This document shows positions 34,358 through 43,497 of a DNA stretch of 64,000 nt, piece by piece. The notes under the pieces are model-generated. The model saw nothing but the letters and a program-made list of their open reading frames with translations. It made no database searches and was not told the DNA's origin. Made by a program: the position numbers and the translations under genes. Location of the stretch: positions 1 to 64,000 of the forward strand of contig NZ_PEBQ01000184.1 in the NCBI RefSeq assembly GCF_002738225.1, read 5' to 3'. This DNA comes from Acetobacter pomorum (GTDB lineage Bacteria; Pseudomonadota; Alphaproteobacteria; Acetobacterales; Acetobacteraceae). Each line of letters begins with the position of its first letter. The stretch's first letter is position 1.

Positions 34358-34825
34358 ATGGCTATGGCTATCAAATCCTTACTAGGCAGAATATCAGTTG
34401 TATCTTTTGCCTTGACACTAGCCGGTTGCGGGCAGCCGGCCAAGGTCTATTTGGATAAAGGTCGCTCACTGTCACAAGCCGGGTTTGTCGCACATTATGC
34501 AGACACTACAGCTCGGTATTCGATGATGAATCTCCTCCCTCCTGGGCAGATTACTTACCGCCCGGCACCTGAGGGTGGGAATATCTATCTTTATGCTGAC
34601 CCCATTGGCTGTGGCTGTGTGTATATGGGAGATCAAAATGCGTACGATACATTAAAGGCGCAGGATAAAACCATCAGTAAAAATCATTCCCAGCAGGATC
34701 CATCACTGACAGAAATGATCTTTGAAAACCGGAGGGACACCACAGCATGGGATTGGAGCTCCTGGACACCAGCAGCAGATCCTGGCTCCAACCAACCCAA
34801 ACACATGATAGGAAGCTACTGGTAA
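34358..34825 (+). CDS. Small lipoprotein in the flagellar region
   Basis: 155 residues. The signal sequence ISVVSFALTLAGC ends in a lipobox (LAG|C). The mature part is polar and contains GCGCVYMGDQNAYDTL. I recognise no family. It lies 12 bases after the GT25 gene and converges on flgN. Small conserved lipoproteins of unknown role are also seen at 48946 in this cluster. Confidence 0.6.
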   Translation: MAMAIKSLLGRISVVSFALTLAGCGQPAKVYLDKGRSLSQAGFVAHYADTTARYSMMNLLPPGQITYRPAPEGGNIYLYADPIGCGCVYMGDQNAYDTLKAQDKTISKNHSQQDPSLTEMIFENRRDTTAWDWSSWTPAADPGSNQPKHMIGSYW

Positions 34826-34846
34826 CAGCGTTCTATATCGACTTAT

Positions 34847-34867
34847 CCCCTGTCAGCCTGACAGGGG
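34847..34867. terminator. Perfect hairpin between convergent lipoprotein and flgN genes
   Basis: CCCCTGTCAG (34847-34856) and CTGACAGGGG (34858-34867) are perfect complements around one base. It is positioned to end the plus-strand transcript shortly after the lipoprotein stop and could also act on the minus strand. There is no T-run. Confidence 0.65.
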
Positions 34868-34964
34868 AGTGATACATGACCATCCAATTAAAAGATAATC
34901 GGATCCGAATGCCTTTTGCTCGGCCGACAACAAGGATCTCTCAATACCAAATTAGAGAAAATGG

Positions 34965-35471
34965 CTAAACTTTAGGTCTAAGAGATATCGCCAATCGAGA
35001 TTTATCAAAATCTCTCCCTCCCTTGGCATTATACCCTACGGAAGCATCTTGGGTGGCACTCTGGATAATTAGCTCCAGAACTATATTCTGGGATCTAATG
35101 CATTGACTTAGAAGCCCCCTGTTGACCTCCGCCGTTTCATCAAATTCTTTGATTGCTTCCTTCAAAACCTGGGATGGAGCTTCCGCGGAAGACACTGATC
35201 TTTGCTTGTATGCTTTCAAACATTCAGACAAACCCTGAAAAGCAGCAACCTTCTTTTCTACGTCGGCTTTATATCCAACAAAGTTATTGGCATTAAGCAG
35301 ATCATTTTCATGCAGGATTATTTTTGTCGCATTCTTAAACGCATACACCAATTCGTCCTCAGGAAAGTATTCTATCCCATCTCCTTTATCGTTATCTTTT
35401 TTTCCAGTTATCGCAGATATTTTTCTTTTGCCACTCTTGATGAAACCACTAATTGATAACCTCCTGTTCAT
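34965..35471 (-). CDS. flgN: FlgN-like hook-filament junction chaperone
   Basis: 168 residues, helical. AFKNATKIILHENDLLNANN, EKKVAAFQGLSECLKAY and EVNRGLLSQCIRSQNIVLEL, ending in a Tyr-Asn-x-x-Gly patch (VGYNAKGG), follow the FlgN pattern seen in alphaproteobacteria. FlgN guides FlgK and FlgL to the export gate. A 50-residue basic N-terminal extension is unusual. It follows the flgJ-like gene by 2 bases. Confidence 0.6.
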   Translation of the reverse strand: MNRRLSISGFIKSGKRKISAITGKKDNDKGDGIEYFPEDELVYAFKNATKIILHENDLLNANNFVGYKADVEKKVAAFQGLSECLKAYKQRSVSSAEAPSQVLKEAIKEFDETAEVNRGLLSQCIRSQNIVLELIIQSATQDASVGYNAKGGRDFDKSRLAISLRPKV

Positions 35472-35473
35472 AC

Positions 35474-35809
35474 CTACCCCTTTCCACCATGCTTTTGACG
35501 ATCAGACTGCATTTCAATCATTTTTTTGTAGACCTGATGGGCAATGCCAACGCCGCCAGCATTGGAGATTTGCTTCCCAAGCTCCAACACCTGAAGGGAT
35601 CGAAATTGCTTTTCAGCATTCCCCCCACCAAAAGGCCCTTTTGAGTTGTCTATTGTATCGAACATCGGCTGGAGCATTTCTCCGATTGCCACGGACTCAA
35701 AATCCTTAGAAGATTTTTGTATCTTCTGTTCAACTTGCGGGGAAATTGTTTCTGGACTTGCCCTGTTAACTGAAGAGATATGACTGACACCACTTTGAAT
35801 GGGGGACAT
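35474..35809 (-). CDS. flgJ: FlgJ-type rod-binding protein (no muramidase domain)
   Basis: 111 residues, matching only the N-terminal half of enterobacterial FlgJ. KSSKDFESVAIGEMLQPMFD, then GPFGGGNAEKQFRSLQVLEL and IAHQVYKKM, is the rod-binding domain signature. Alphaproteobacteria usually carry this short form, and a separate lytic enzyme then opens the peptidoglycan. The transglycosylase gene at 37219 is the obvious candidate. It lies between flgI and flgN. Confidence 0.85.
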   Translation of the reverse strand: MSPIQSGVSHISSVNRASPETISPQVEQKIQKSSKDFESVAIGEMLQPMFDTIDNSKGPFGGGNAEKQFRSLQVLELGKQISNAGGVGIAHQVYKKMIEMQSDRQKHGGKG

Positions 35810-35849
35810 ACTTAAAAACCTACTAAACCTTTAGATGTGATCGTCTGAA

Positions 35850-37013
35850 TCACCGAACTTCAAGATCTGCCTGAAGTGCTCCGTCAGCCTTGATGGCTTG
35901 CAACACACTGATCATATCACGAGGCCCCATCCCCAAGGCATTCATACCTGCGACAAGACTAGCCAATGTTGGGCCTTCCTTAAGTATACCCAACTTGTGC
36001 CCGTTATCTGTTGTCGCATTGATCTGCGTACGAGGCGCCACTGCAGTTTGACCTCCGCCCATCGGGTTTGGTTGCACTACTTGTGGGGTTTCAGTGACTT
36101 GTATGGTCAGGTTACCCTGAGCTATAGCCACTGTCGTTATACGAACATTGTCACCCATCACAATCGTGCCTGCAGCCTCATCGACAATCACTTTGGCCAT
36201 GGTGTCAGGCTCAATGGTTAAATCACCAATTTCATATAGCGTCTGCGCTGCATTCCTTCCGGCAAGGTTAACCGCTACCGTCCTTGGATCATCTACCTTT
36301 GCGGCACCTTTTCCCAGATGACGGTTAATCACTGCGGCTATTCTGGTGGCAGTAGTGAAGTTCGGGTTCTTCAGCGCCAGATGAATAACGCCAGAAGATC
36401 CAAGAAGCACTGGAACCTCTCTTTCTACCACTGCCCCATTGGCGATATGCCCACTTGTTGGCACATTTCTTGTTACTGCAGCGGCTGCCCCGCGCGCGGA
36501 GAAGGCATTCGTGACAAGGGAACCCTGAGCAACTGCATAAACCTCTCCATCTGCAGCCTGGAGAGGCGTAACTATCAATGTGCCGCCTGTCAGGCTTTGT
36601 GCATCACCTACGGCTGAAACAGTTACGTCAATACGACTTCCCCCATGGGAAAAAGGTGGAAGTGTAGCGGTGACCATAACTGCGGCGGCATTGTGAGTCT
36701 GAAGCTGTATCGCCTTATCACGAATATTTACACCGAGGCGGTTCAACATCCCTATAAGAGTTTCTCGGGTAAATAAGGTATTTGTCAGACGGTCGCCGGT
36801 ACCATTCAGCCCTACTACAAGACCGTAACCGACCAATTGGTTATCTCTGACGCCTTCATAGTCAACTATGTCTTTTATACGCACAGGAGACGCAAAAGAG
36901 CGTTCAACACCGAACACTAAATTCAACATCACTGCTGCCATAAAAATTGATAGCATTCGCCTCAAAAACTGAGTGGAATAACGTAGGAATGACAGACTTT
37001 CGCGATGGAACAT
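35850..37013 (-). CDS. flgI: Flagellar P-ring protein FlgI
   Basis: 387 residues. After a signal peptide the protein shows SPVRIKDIVDYEGVRDNQLV, GYGLVVGLNGTGDR, DVTVSAVGDAQSLTGGTLIV and NPMGGGQTAV, all strongly conserved in FlgI. It polymerises in the periplasm around the rod, helped by FlgA (51629). Two starts are possible: 37013 (AGGG upstream) and 36956 (GAGG upstream), the latter giving a shorter and more normal signal peptide. It is the first gene of flgI-flgJ-flgN. Confidence 0.95.
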   Translation of the reverse strand: MFHRESLSFLRYSTQFLRRMLSIFMAAVMLNLVFGVERSFASPVRIKDIVDYEGVRDNQLVGYGLVVGLNGTGDRLTNTLFTRETLIGMLNRLGVNIRDKAIQLQTHNAAAVMVTATLPPFSHGGSRIDVTVSAVGDAQSLTGGTLIVTPLQAADGEVYAVAQGSLVTNAFSARGAAAAVTRNVPTSGHIANGAVVEREVPVLLGSSGVIHLALKNPNFTTATRIAAVINRHLGKGAAKVDDPRTVAVNLAGRNAAQTLYEIGDLTIEPDTMAKVIVDEAAGTIVMGDNVRITTVAIAQGNLTIQVTETPQVVQPNPMGGGQTAVAPRTQINATTDNGHKLGILKEGPTLASLVAGMNALGMGPRDMISVLQAIKADGALQADLEVR

Positions 37014-37218
37014 TAAGAAACCCTGATTGAGATACGCCTGGAGACCATAGGAACAAAACGGTTAAGGCTTTAACAAGTCTGATGATCTGGATAAGGCCAA
37101 AAATTTGTATTGAAAAATCCTTGGCATCAACCCTTAAAGGATATGAACCCACAAGGTACAGTTCAACATCAAAGCGAAATACTTTGGAACGAAGCGTTCG
37201 ATCTAATATATCCTAGCT

Positions 37219-38109
37219 ATGATTTGCCATCGTTTTCATAGACGTCCTACTGACTTTCAGTTGAAAGTCTTTGCATTTGGGTTTTTATCCTTGTTTGGGG
37301 CATTTGCCCCTCACACACTGCTGGCAAAATCACCTGAAGCGATGCGATGCATTGCCGCTACAAGCCAGACTGAAAGGTCTTTACATATCCCAGATGGGTT
37401 TCTTTCCGCCATGAGTAGGGTGGAAACCAGTAAGCCTGACCCAGATGGAACACTCGCACCTTGGCCATGGACTGTAAATGCCGGAGGTGTAGGGTACCAC
37501 TATGCATCCCGTGAAGAAGCTATTGAAGCTGTTTACTCATTTAAGGCCCGCGGCATCAATTCGATTGATGTAGGGTGCATGCAAGTTAATATCATGCATC
37601 ATCCTGATGCTTTTTCATCACTGGAGAATGCTTTCGATCCACTGCCAAACAGTCTTTATGCTGGGCGCTTTCTAATCCAAATGTATAGCAAAATGGGTAG
37701 TTGGCCCAAGGCTGCTGCTGCATATCACTCCCAGACGCCTGGGGTTGGGGAACCTTACCAATGGAAAGTGCTCGAAGAATGGTCAAAGCCGCAGAACGAA
37801 AGAGCGAATACGGATGGCAAACCGCATCCATTCCATGAATTAAGGACTAATTTAGCATCAATTCACCCCACAACTAAACCTCGGCCCATCTTTGTGTCCA
37901 AGGTAGAAAAAGATGGCAATTTGGACGAAGAACAAACTCGCAATAACCCGACACCTCACCCGGTTAAGATGTTCCGCCCTTTTAAGGGGAATCAGAAGTT
38001 CTCGGAAATTAACAGCCCAAAGCATTTTGATGGGTTACAAAAAGGGCGAACACTGGCTGCATACCGTGCCATGCCGGTAAGGATTACTACAACATTCCCA
38101 GTTAACTAG
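37219..38109 (+). CDS. Periplasmic lytic transglycosylase (SLT type)
   Basis: 296 residues. A signal peptide is followed by a GH23 SLT domain: LHIPDGFLSAMSRVETS holds the catalytic Glu in the usual E-S/T context, INSIDVGCMQVNIMHHPDAF is the G-x-M-Q-V motif, and YAGRFLIQMYSKMGSWPKAA, then AAYHSQTPG, completes it. The C-terminal 100 residues are basic and disordered. It cleaves glycan strands. Because it is divergent from flgI, and flgJ here lacks a muramidase domain, it may open the wall for the rod. A role in the secretion system at 12752 is also possible. Confidence 0.82.
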   Translation: MICHRFHRRPTDFQLKVFAFGFLSLFGAFAPHTLLAKSPEAMRCIAATSQTERSLHIPDGFLSAMSRVETSKPDPDGTLAPWPWTVNAGGVGYHYASREEAIEAVYSFKARGINSIDVGCMQVNIMHHPDAFSSLENAFDPLPNSLYAGRFLIQMYSKMGSWPKAAAAYHSQTPGVGEPYQWKVLEEWSKPQNERANTDGKPHPFHELRTNLASIHPTTKPRPIFVSKVEKDGNLDEEQTRNNPTPHPVKMFRPFKGNQKFSEINSPKHFDGLQKGRTLAAYRAMPVRITTTFPVN

Positions 38110-38210
38110 CCTGTCGCTCAACCTTAAAGCCGGCGCCACAAGCCTCCCACTAACGGCCGCTTGCCTTAACTCGCACAGCACATCTTGTCAGTCTCCCCAC
38201 CCTAAAGGAC

Positions 38211-38221
38211 GGGGGGGGGGG
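38211..38221. repeat. G11 homopolymer
   Basis: Eleven consecutive G lie between two converging genes, 27 bases beyond the stop of the TPR glycosyltransferase. It is the longest mononucleotide G/C run I see in the window. Confidence 0.85.
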
Positions 38222-38248
38222 ACATAAAGCGCTGTTGCAATGACAGAG

Positions 38249-39892
38249 CTAAAAAACTGGATGCTCAGAATTTTGGAAAATAACATGAAGAGCCTTCCCG
38301 ACCTCCGCCAATACAGGCAGGAAAGAATTCTCCTGCGCACGGAAAACTCTCATTGTTGGATACCACACAGATCTGTCACCCTTATCTCCCCACCTCCAGC
38401 AAGCATCCCAGCGACTAACCATCCAGATAGGGCGACCGAGTGCTCCAGCCAAATGAGCTGTGGAAGTGTCAACAGATATGATTAGATCCAGGTTCAGCAT
38501 GATAGCTGCCGTATCTTCCATATTCTCGACTTCATTCATAATATCGATGATCGGCACCCCATGCCATTCCTTAAGCTCGGACCTTCTGCGCCCAAACTGC
38601 AAATTGTAAATTTCGCATTTGCGAAGATCAGGACAATGAGCTGAGACCGCGCCCATCATATCCAACAGGGTAGTAGAACGCCTCTGATCCGCAGCAACGT
38701 CAGCAGCCTTAGTGCGCTTATCACCAGCCCAAACAATCCCGATACGGGCCAAAGGAGATGCAGAGTCAGAAGACCCACAAATATCCTTCACCTCCTCCCT
38801 CATAATTTGGGAAAAGCGATTGTCTTCTACACCGCTAGGGAGCAAATAAGGAGTAGAATGAGGGATATTTTTCTCTGACTTGACCCCACAAACAAATGGA
38901 AGGTCAGGGATAGGGCATGAAAAATCAAATTCAGATCTTTGCGCTGACGCCATTGAAGCGACATCAGATATCAACATGCAATCTGTTTGTTGGTAATTGA
39001 TTGATATAAGGTCAAGCAACTGGATAGGAAGTGCGATTGTTAACTTTGCCCCTTTACTGAGCAACCAAGGGACAAAACGAATAAACTGGATTGTGTCACC
39101 TAACCCCTGCTCTTGATAGAGTAGAATGCGCTTTCCTTCCAGATCGACCTGATCAGAGAGACGAGGAAGATCCAAGAACCAAAAGTTTCGGTCATTTACC
39201 AAAGGTGCGCGGCGTACATATTTCTTAAACCCTTCCTCAAGTCGCCCTGCCTTGAGCAATGAGACACTGTGCCCGAATGATACAACCGGGTTTGTGGGGT
39301 CAAGTTCTAAAGCCTTCTCATAATATGGGAGCGCTTCTTCTGAACGATTCATTCTCTCCAATGCGCAGCCCATATTATTGTAAAGTGGCAGTGAAACGAG
39401 AGCGTCAGATGAAGAAAAGCACGCATCTAGAACTGTGAAGGCTTCCTTCGGATATCCGGCCTCAAGTAGAGCCATCGAGATATGTTCTAAAGCAGCCACA
39501 CGCAATGCAGGACACTCTTTAATAATGGCCTGGAAGATGTCCATTGCTTCCTTTTTGCGCCCCATTGCCATAAGCGCATCCGCAAGGAAAATGTGCATTT
39601 CTGATTTAGAACGAGCAAGTTCTGCCGTGCCATCTGGAGTCAGATGGATAGCTTTTTTAATAAGAGTGGCGACAATATCATGACGATTAGTATATTTAGC
39701 CAGAAGCCCTGAAGCGGAAAGAATAAGAGGGACTTCTTGAGAAGCCTGACCTACCTGCAAAGCCATCTGAATAGCTTTATGCCCCTCTCCAGCGGCAAAA
39801 AGATGTTCGCATGCGATCGTGAATTCAACGGCTGTAATCTTAACTGCCTGTTGCTCTGCTTCTGCATTTGGTTCCAACGCCACTTTTCCCAT
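38249..39892 (-). CDS. TPR-containing glycosyltransferase (GT9/GT41-like)
   Basis: 547 residues. Helical TPR repeats span about residues 20-240, clearest at PLYNNMGCALERMNRSEEAL and YYEKALELDPTNPVVSFGHS. The C-terminal half has the GT-B pattern of this family: RILLYQEQGLGDTIQFIRFV, ARIGIVWAGD and LDLIISVDTSTAHLAGALGR. Such TPR transferases often modify Ser/Thr of proteins, and several lie next to flagellin loci. No signal peptide is seen. It is divergent from flhA across 290 bases that hold two hairpins. Confidence 0.82.
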   Translation of the reverse strand: MGKVALEPNAEAEQQAVKITAVEFTIACEHLFAAGEGHKAIQMALQVGQASQEVPLILSASGLLAKYTNRHDIVATLIKKAIHLTPDGTAELARSKSEMHIFLADALMAMGRKKEAMDIFQAIIKECPALRVAALEHISMALLEAGYPKEAFTVLDACFSSSDALVSLPLYNNMGCALERMNRSEEALPYYEKALELDPTNPVVSFGHSVSLLKAGRLEEGFKKYVRRAPLVNDRNFWFLDLPRLSDQVDLEGKRILLYQEQGLGDTIQFIRFVPWLLSKGAKLTIALPIQLLDLISINYQQTDCMLISDVASMASAQRSEFDFSCPIPDLPFVCGVKSEKNIPHSTPYLLPSGVEDNRFSQIMREEVKDICGSSDSASPLARIGIVWAGDKRTKAADVAADQRRSTTLLDMMGAVSAHCPDLRKCEIYNLQFGRRRSELKEWHGVPIIDIMNEVENMEDTAAIMLNLDLIISVDTSTAHLAGALGRPIWMVSRWDACWRWGDKGDRSVWYPTMRVFRAQENSFLPVLAEVGKALHVIFQNSEHPVF

Positions 39893-39992
39893 TCCTTAAT
39901 TTATAGTCCACAATTTAAGGCCAAATCCGATCTACAGCCTCATAATCCCTCCGAGTTAATACAAAGGATAAGGACTGAGGCTTAAAGACTTA

Positions 39993-40014
39993 AAGGCCAA
40001 ATATTTTTGGCCTT
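39993..40014. terminator. Hairpin in the divergent region before flhA
   Basis: AAGGCCAAA (39993-40001) and TTTGGCCTT (40006-40014) form a 9-base perfect stem with loop TATT, followed by ATTTT on the plus strand. It looks like an intrinsic terminator but lies between two divergent starts. It may act as an attenuator in the flhA leader or as an insulator. Confidence 0.6.
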
Positions 40015-40113
40015 ATTTTCCACCGCTGACAGTGCCCTTATCCTTGAAGGTTATCATCAGTTCCTATAGAAATTTTCTAGATTTAAAGTCTTATGGCCTC
40101 TATTTATCCATTA

Positions 40114-40143
40114 AACCAATGGGTGGCGCCTGCCTCATTGGTT
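40114..40143 (+). promoter_or_regulatory. Inverted repeat in the flhA leader
   Basis: AACCAATG (40114-40121) and CATTGGTT (40136-40143) are perfect complements separated by 14 bases, 40 bases upstream of the flhA start. It may be an operator or a leader stem. Confidence 0.4.
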
Positions 40144-40182
40144 CTTAGAAGTCATAAACTTTGCCAATGCTAGGGGTACGCT

Positions 40183-42378
40183 TTGAGCGACACAAATAAT
40201 TCCGCTCCAGAAAAAGATGTCTCTTTCGGCAAAGCGGCAGGCATTAAATCTGCAATATTAAATCGTGCAAGAAACTTCTCGATGCTGGGAAATGTGGTCA
40301 AGAGCGGAGGTTGGAAAACCTTCGACCTTCACAGAATATTCCCAGGGACCGACATTCTTCTCGCCGGGAGTGTATTGCTTATTATCGCAGCGATGTTCAT
40401 CCCGTTGCCGATCTTCCTTTTAGACATCGGGCTGGCCATCTCAATCACATTATCAGTGCTCATCCTTATGGTCGCACTTTTTCTCGAAAAGCCACTCGAT
40501 TTTACGTCTTTCCCCTCCCTTCTCCTTCTGACTACAACATTCCGGCTTTCTCTTGAAATATCGACGACCAAGGCCATTCTTTCACGAGGTAATGAAGGCC
40601 CTTACGCAGCAGGTCACGTTGTTGCTGCCTTTGGCGGCCTTTTGATGGGAAATGACGTCATTATCGGAGGGATCGTTTTTTGTATCCTTATGGTAGTGAA
40701 CTTCATGGTTATTACCAAAGGATCCGGGAGAATTGCAGAAGTAGCAGCCAGATTCACCCTAGACGCAATGCCTGGCAAGCAAATGGCCATTGATCAGGAC
40801 ATAGCCTCAGGCGCCCTAAATGAAAGACAGGCCAGAGCCAAAAGAAAAGAACTAGAAGCCGTCAGTAACTTCTTTGGTGCTATGGATGGTGCTGCAAAAT
40901 TTGTGCGCAATGATGCTATAGCGAGCATCATCATTATCGCCATAAACATTATCGGCGGCCTGGCCATTGGTGTAATCAGGTACAGCATGCCTATCGCAGA
41001 TGCGGCAAAGACATTCACAACATTAACCATCGGGGACGGACTGGTATCTCAGATCCCTGCCCTTCTAGTCTCACTCGCTGCCGGTATTGTTGTTACCAAA
41101 GGAAGTACGGATGAGAAAACCGATGTTACCTTGTTCAAGCAACTTGGTGGCACACCAAAACCCTTAGCAATTGCGTCATTTCTAGCTGGCATATTCGCCT
41201 TTATGCCCGGCATGCCTATGGTGCCTTTTCTCATTATTTCAGGCTTAACGGCAGCAGGCGCTTGGGCCAGACACAAGGCTCCACAAGTTGACAGTGATGG
41301 TGACATCACTGAAGTAACTCCACCAGTTCCTTCAGTGCCTCCAATCACAGATCTGCTTAAAATAGACCTCATCCAGCTTGAAATAGGTTTCGGTCTATTA
41401 ACTTTGGCAAACGGCGATGACTCTCCTCTTACAACCCAGATTAAAGCTCTGAGGCGTCGTATCGCCCTAGAGCTTGGCTTCATACTGCCCTCTGTTAGAA
41501 TTAAAGATGACATGGCTTTAGATAACGACACGTATTCTATTAAGATCAAGGAAATCGAAATTGGCTCAGGTCAGGTGAAACCCGGAAGATTACTCGCAAT
41601 TTTACCTATGGGTACAAATATTCGGGTTACTGTTCCTGGCGAACCTGCTAAAGAACCTACATTCAATTTGCCTGCGCGTTGGATTGAGCCAAGCGCTAAA
41701 GCAAAGGCTATCGCTGAAAAATGCACCGTAGTCGAGCCAAGCACTGTTATTATAACTCATCTTTCTGAATCCCTCCGCTCACATATGGGGGAACTTCTGA
41801 CCTACCCTGAAACTCAAGCTTTGCTGGATAACTTGCCCCGTTCAGAGCAAAAGCTAGTAAATGACATCATTCCATCCCAGGTTTCACTGATCACAGTGCA
41901 ACGTGTGCTTCAAGCACTCCTCCAAGAAAACGTTTCAATACGTGATTTGCCAAGCATACTCGAAAGCATTCAGGAAGGTGTCGCTCAAAACCTAAAAGGC
42001 ATAATGGCCCTTACTGGTTATGTGCGCCGCAAACTCTCACGCCAAATCAGCAGCAACCTTACGACACCATCAGGCTATATCCCTATCATTACCATTTCCA
42101 GAAAATGGGAAACTGATCTGATGAACAATACAACAGGTGCAGGCGATGAAAGGGTTATTGCCATGCCACCCAAGATGCTGAACCAGTTTATCACATCGTT
42201 AAAAGAAGCCTTGCACCAAGCGTCACAAAGGGAAGAAAATCCTGTTTTGATAACCATATCAACCAATAGGGATATTGTCAGACAGGTGGTCGAAAGAATT
42301 AGCCCCTCGACACCTGTTATATCTCAGGCCGAGCTCTATCCTCGATGCGTCACCAAAACCATCGCGACAGTTGCCTAA
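40183..42378 (+). CDS. flhA: Flagellar export gate protein FlhA
   Basis: 731 residues starting at a TTG preceded by AGGGG. The N-terminal half has eight membrane helices with the FHIPEP-family motifs TTFRLSLEISTTKAILSRG, VVAAFGGLLMGNDVIIGGIV and ARFTLDAMPGKQMAIDQDIA. The cytoplasmic C-terminal domain begins near residue 390. FlhA forms the nonameric ring of the export gate. The N-terminus is about 40 residues longer than in enteric FlhA. flhF-like follows 74 bases later; flhB is not nearby. Confidence 0.95.
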   Translation: MSDTNNSAPEKDVSFGKAAGIKSAILNRARNFSMLGNVVKSGGWKTFDLHRIFPGTDILLAGSVLLIIAAMFIPLPIFLLDIGLAISITLSVLILMVALFLEKPLDFTSFPSLLLLTTTFRLSLEISTTKAILSRGNEGPYAAGHVVAAFGGLLMGNDVIIGGIVFCILMVVNFMVITKGSGRIAEVAARFTLDAMPGKQMAIDQDIASGALNERQARAKRKELEAVSNFFGAMDGAAKFVRNDAIASIIIIAINIIGGLAIGVIRYSMPIADAAKTFTTLTIGDGLVSQIPALLVSLAAGIVVTKGSTDEKTDVTLFKQLGGTPKPLAIASFLAGIFAFMPGMPMVPFLIISGLTAAGAWARHKAPQVDSDGDITEVTPPVPSVPPITDLLKIDLIQLEIGFGLLTLANGDDSPLTTQIKALRRRIALELGFILPSVRIKDDMALDNDTYSIKIKEIEIGSGQVKPGRLLAILPMGTNIRVTVPGEPAKEPTFNLPARWIEPSAKAKAIAEKCTVVEPSTVIITHLSESLRSHMGELLTYPETQALLDNLPRSEQKLVNDIIPSQVSLITVQRVLQALLQENVSIRDLPSILESIQEGVAQNLKGIMALTGYVRRKLSRQISSNLTTPSGYIPIITISRKWETDLMNNTTGAGDERVIAMPPKMLNQFITSLKEALHQASQREENPVLITISTNRDIVRQVVERISPSTPVISQAELYPRCVTKTIATVA

Positions 42379-42452
42379 CATCTAGCCCGATGATAACAGT
42401 TAAATATTATTCATTAGGTTTATATGCATATTCCTAAAAGAGGTTTTTAAGA

Positions 42453-43388
42453 ATGTCTGAATCCGTGACTTACAGCGAAATAACGCATAATGGCGGTACA
42501 GACATATCTATATCCCAGAAAAATCTGATCGCTCCATCACTTGAAACGAGTGACAGGGATCCGAAATGTCAGCATCCGTCAGAACTTGATAAAGAGGAAG
42601 AAACTAGGGTTGATAGTCAGACTGGAACAAGAGGGGGTTTAGAAGTTCCCTCTTCAGGCCAACAGGATAGTCTCCCATTACCAAGCCTTATGATTGAAGA
42701 TGTTCTGAAATGGCACTCAATCCCAACTCCTATTATCGAAAGCCTTGCAGGATCTGACCTCACTACTGGTATTGATCGTGTTTTAAACTTCGGAGATCTG
42801 CCGCTGAATGATGGCCGTCCTCTTGCATTTTGTGGCGCATCAGGCTCAGGCAAAACCCTGTCTCTCTCGAAGTTAATAGCAAACAATATATGCGCGACAT
42901 CCACCAACACATTGGTCTTAGCTTGTGATAGGACACCGGGTAGCTATGCCAAGATTTCATCATCTTTGAACGGGACGTCTGCTGAAATAGTTGATGCCTG
43001 CTATCCAGGGGCAGTAATTGAACCTTACCTATATAATCCGGCTGGCCGACAAATCCTGATCGATCTCCCAGGTGTTTGCATCTATGCCAAAAAGCAAATG
43101 TCTGAGGTGATGGATATAGTCGACAGAACAAAGGCTCACCTTGTTCTAGTCATTCCCGCTGGGATGGATCCTGAAGAAGCCGCTGACATCTCGGCCGCGT
43201 TCATCGAAAGGGGTGCCTCTCATATGATCGCCAGCCGTCTTGAACAATCAGGCAGGATAGGAAGTGTTATCACAGCCGGCGCTTGTGGTCTGACTCTTAC
43301 TTATGGGAGTTATTCATCAAGCCTAAATAAGGGGTTTTCCCTTCTTTCTCCCGGCATACTCGCAAGAAGACTTCTTAACCTCCCTTAA
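42453..43388 (+). CDS. flhF: Short FlhF-like SRP-family GTPase
   Basis: 311 residues. A disordered N-terminus of 85 residues leads to a P-loop domain: Walker A FCGASGSGKTLSLSKL, then LVLACDRTPGSYAKIS, ILIDLPGV in the place of the D-x-x-G motif, and LVLVIPAGMDPEEAADISAA. FlhF sets the site and number of polar flagella. This version lacks much of the N-terminal B domain, and its G4 motif (usual TKLD) is changed to a SRLEQ-like string, so nucleotide specificity may differ. It follows flhA, the usual place for flhF. Confidence 0.7.
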   Translation: MSESVTYSEITHNGGTDISISQKNLIAPSLETSDRDPKCQHPSELDKEEETRVDSQTGTRGGLEVPSSGQQDSLPLPSLMIEDVLKWHSIPTPIIESLAGSDLTTGIDRVLNFGDLPLNDGRPLAFCGASGSGKTLSLSKLIANNICATSTNTLVLACDRTPGSYAKISSSLNGTSAEIVDACYPGAVIEPYLYNPAGRQILIDLPGVCIYAKKQMSEVMDIVDRTKAHLVLVIPAGMDPEEAADISAAFIERGASHMIASRLEQSGRIGSVITAGACGLTLTYGSYSSSLNKGFSLLSPGILARRLLNLP

Positions 43389-43481
43389 TGCATATTGAAT
43401 GCAGTTAAAAAGGGGCATGACCCAGCACATTAGTTAGAGAATTGCTTTAGGAGCGAACTATTCCTAGGCGCCCCATAAAAA

Positions 43482-43491
43482 GGGGGGGGGG
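43482..43491. repeat. G10 homopolymer
   Basis: Ten consecutive G lie between the converging flhF-like and fliP genes, 6 bases beyond the fliP stop. Confidence 0.85.
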
Positions 43492-43497
43492 AGAATA

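Noticed and set aside
41049..41549. Minus-strand open frame of 166 codons
   Set aside because: It is antisense to flhA, an unmistakable gene; shadow of its codon pattern.
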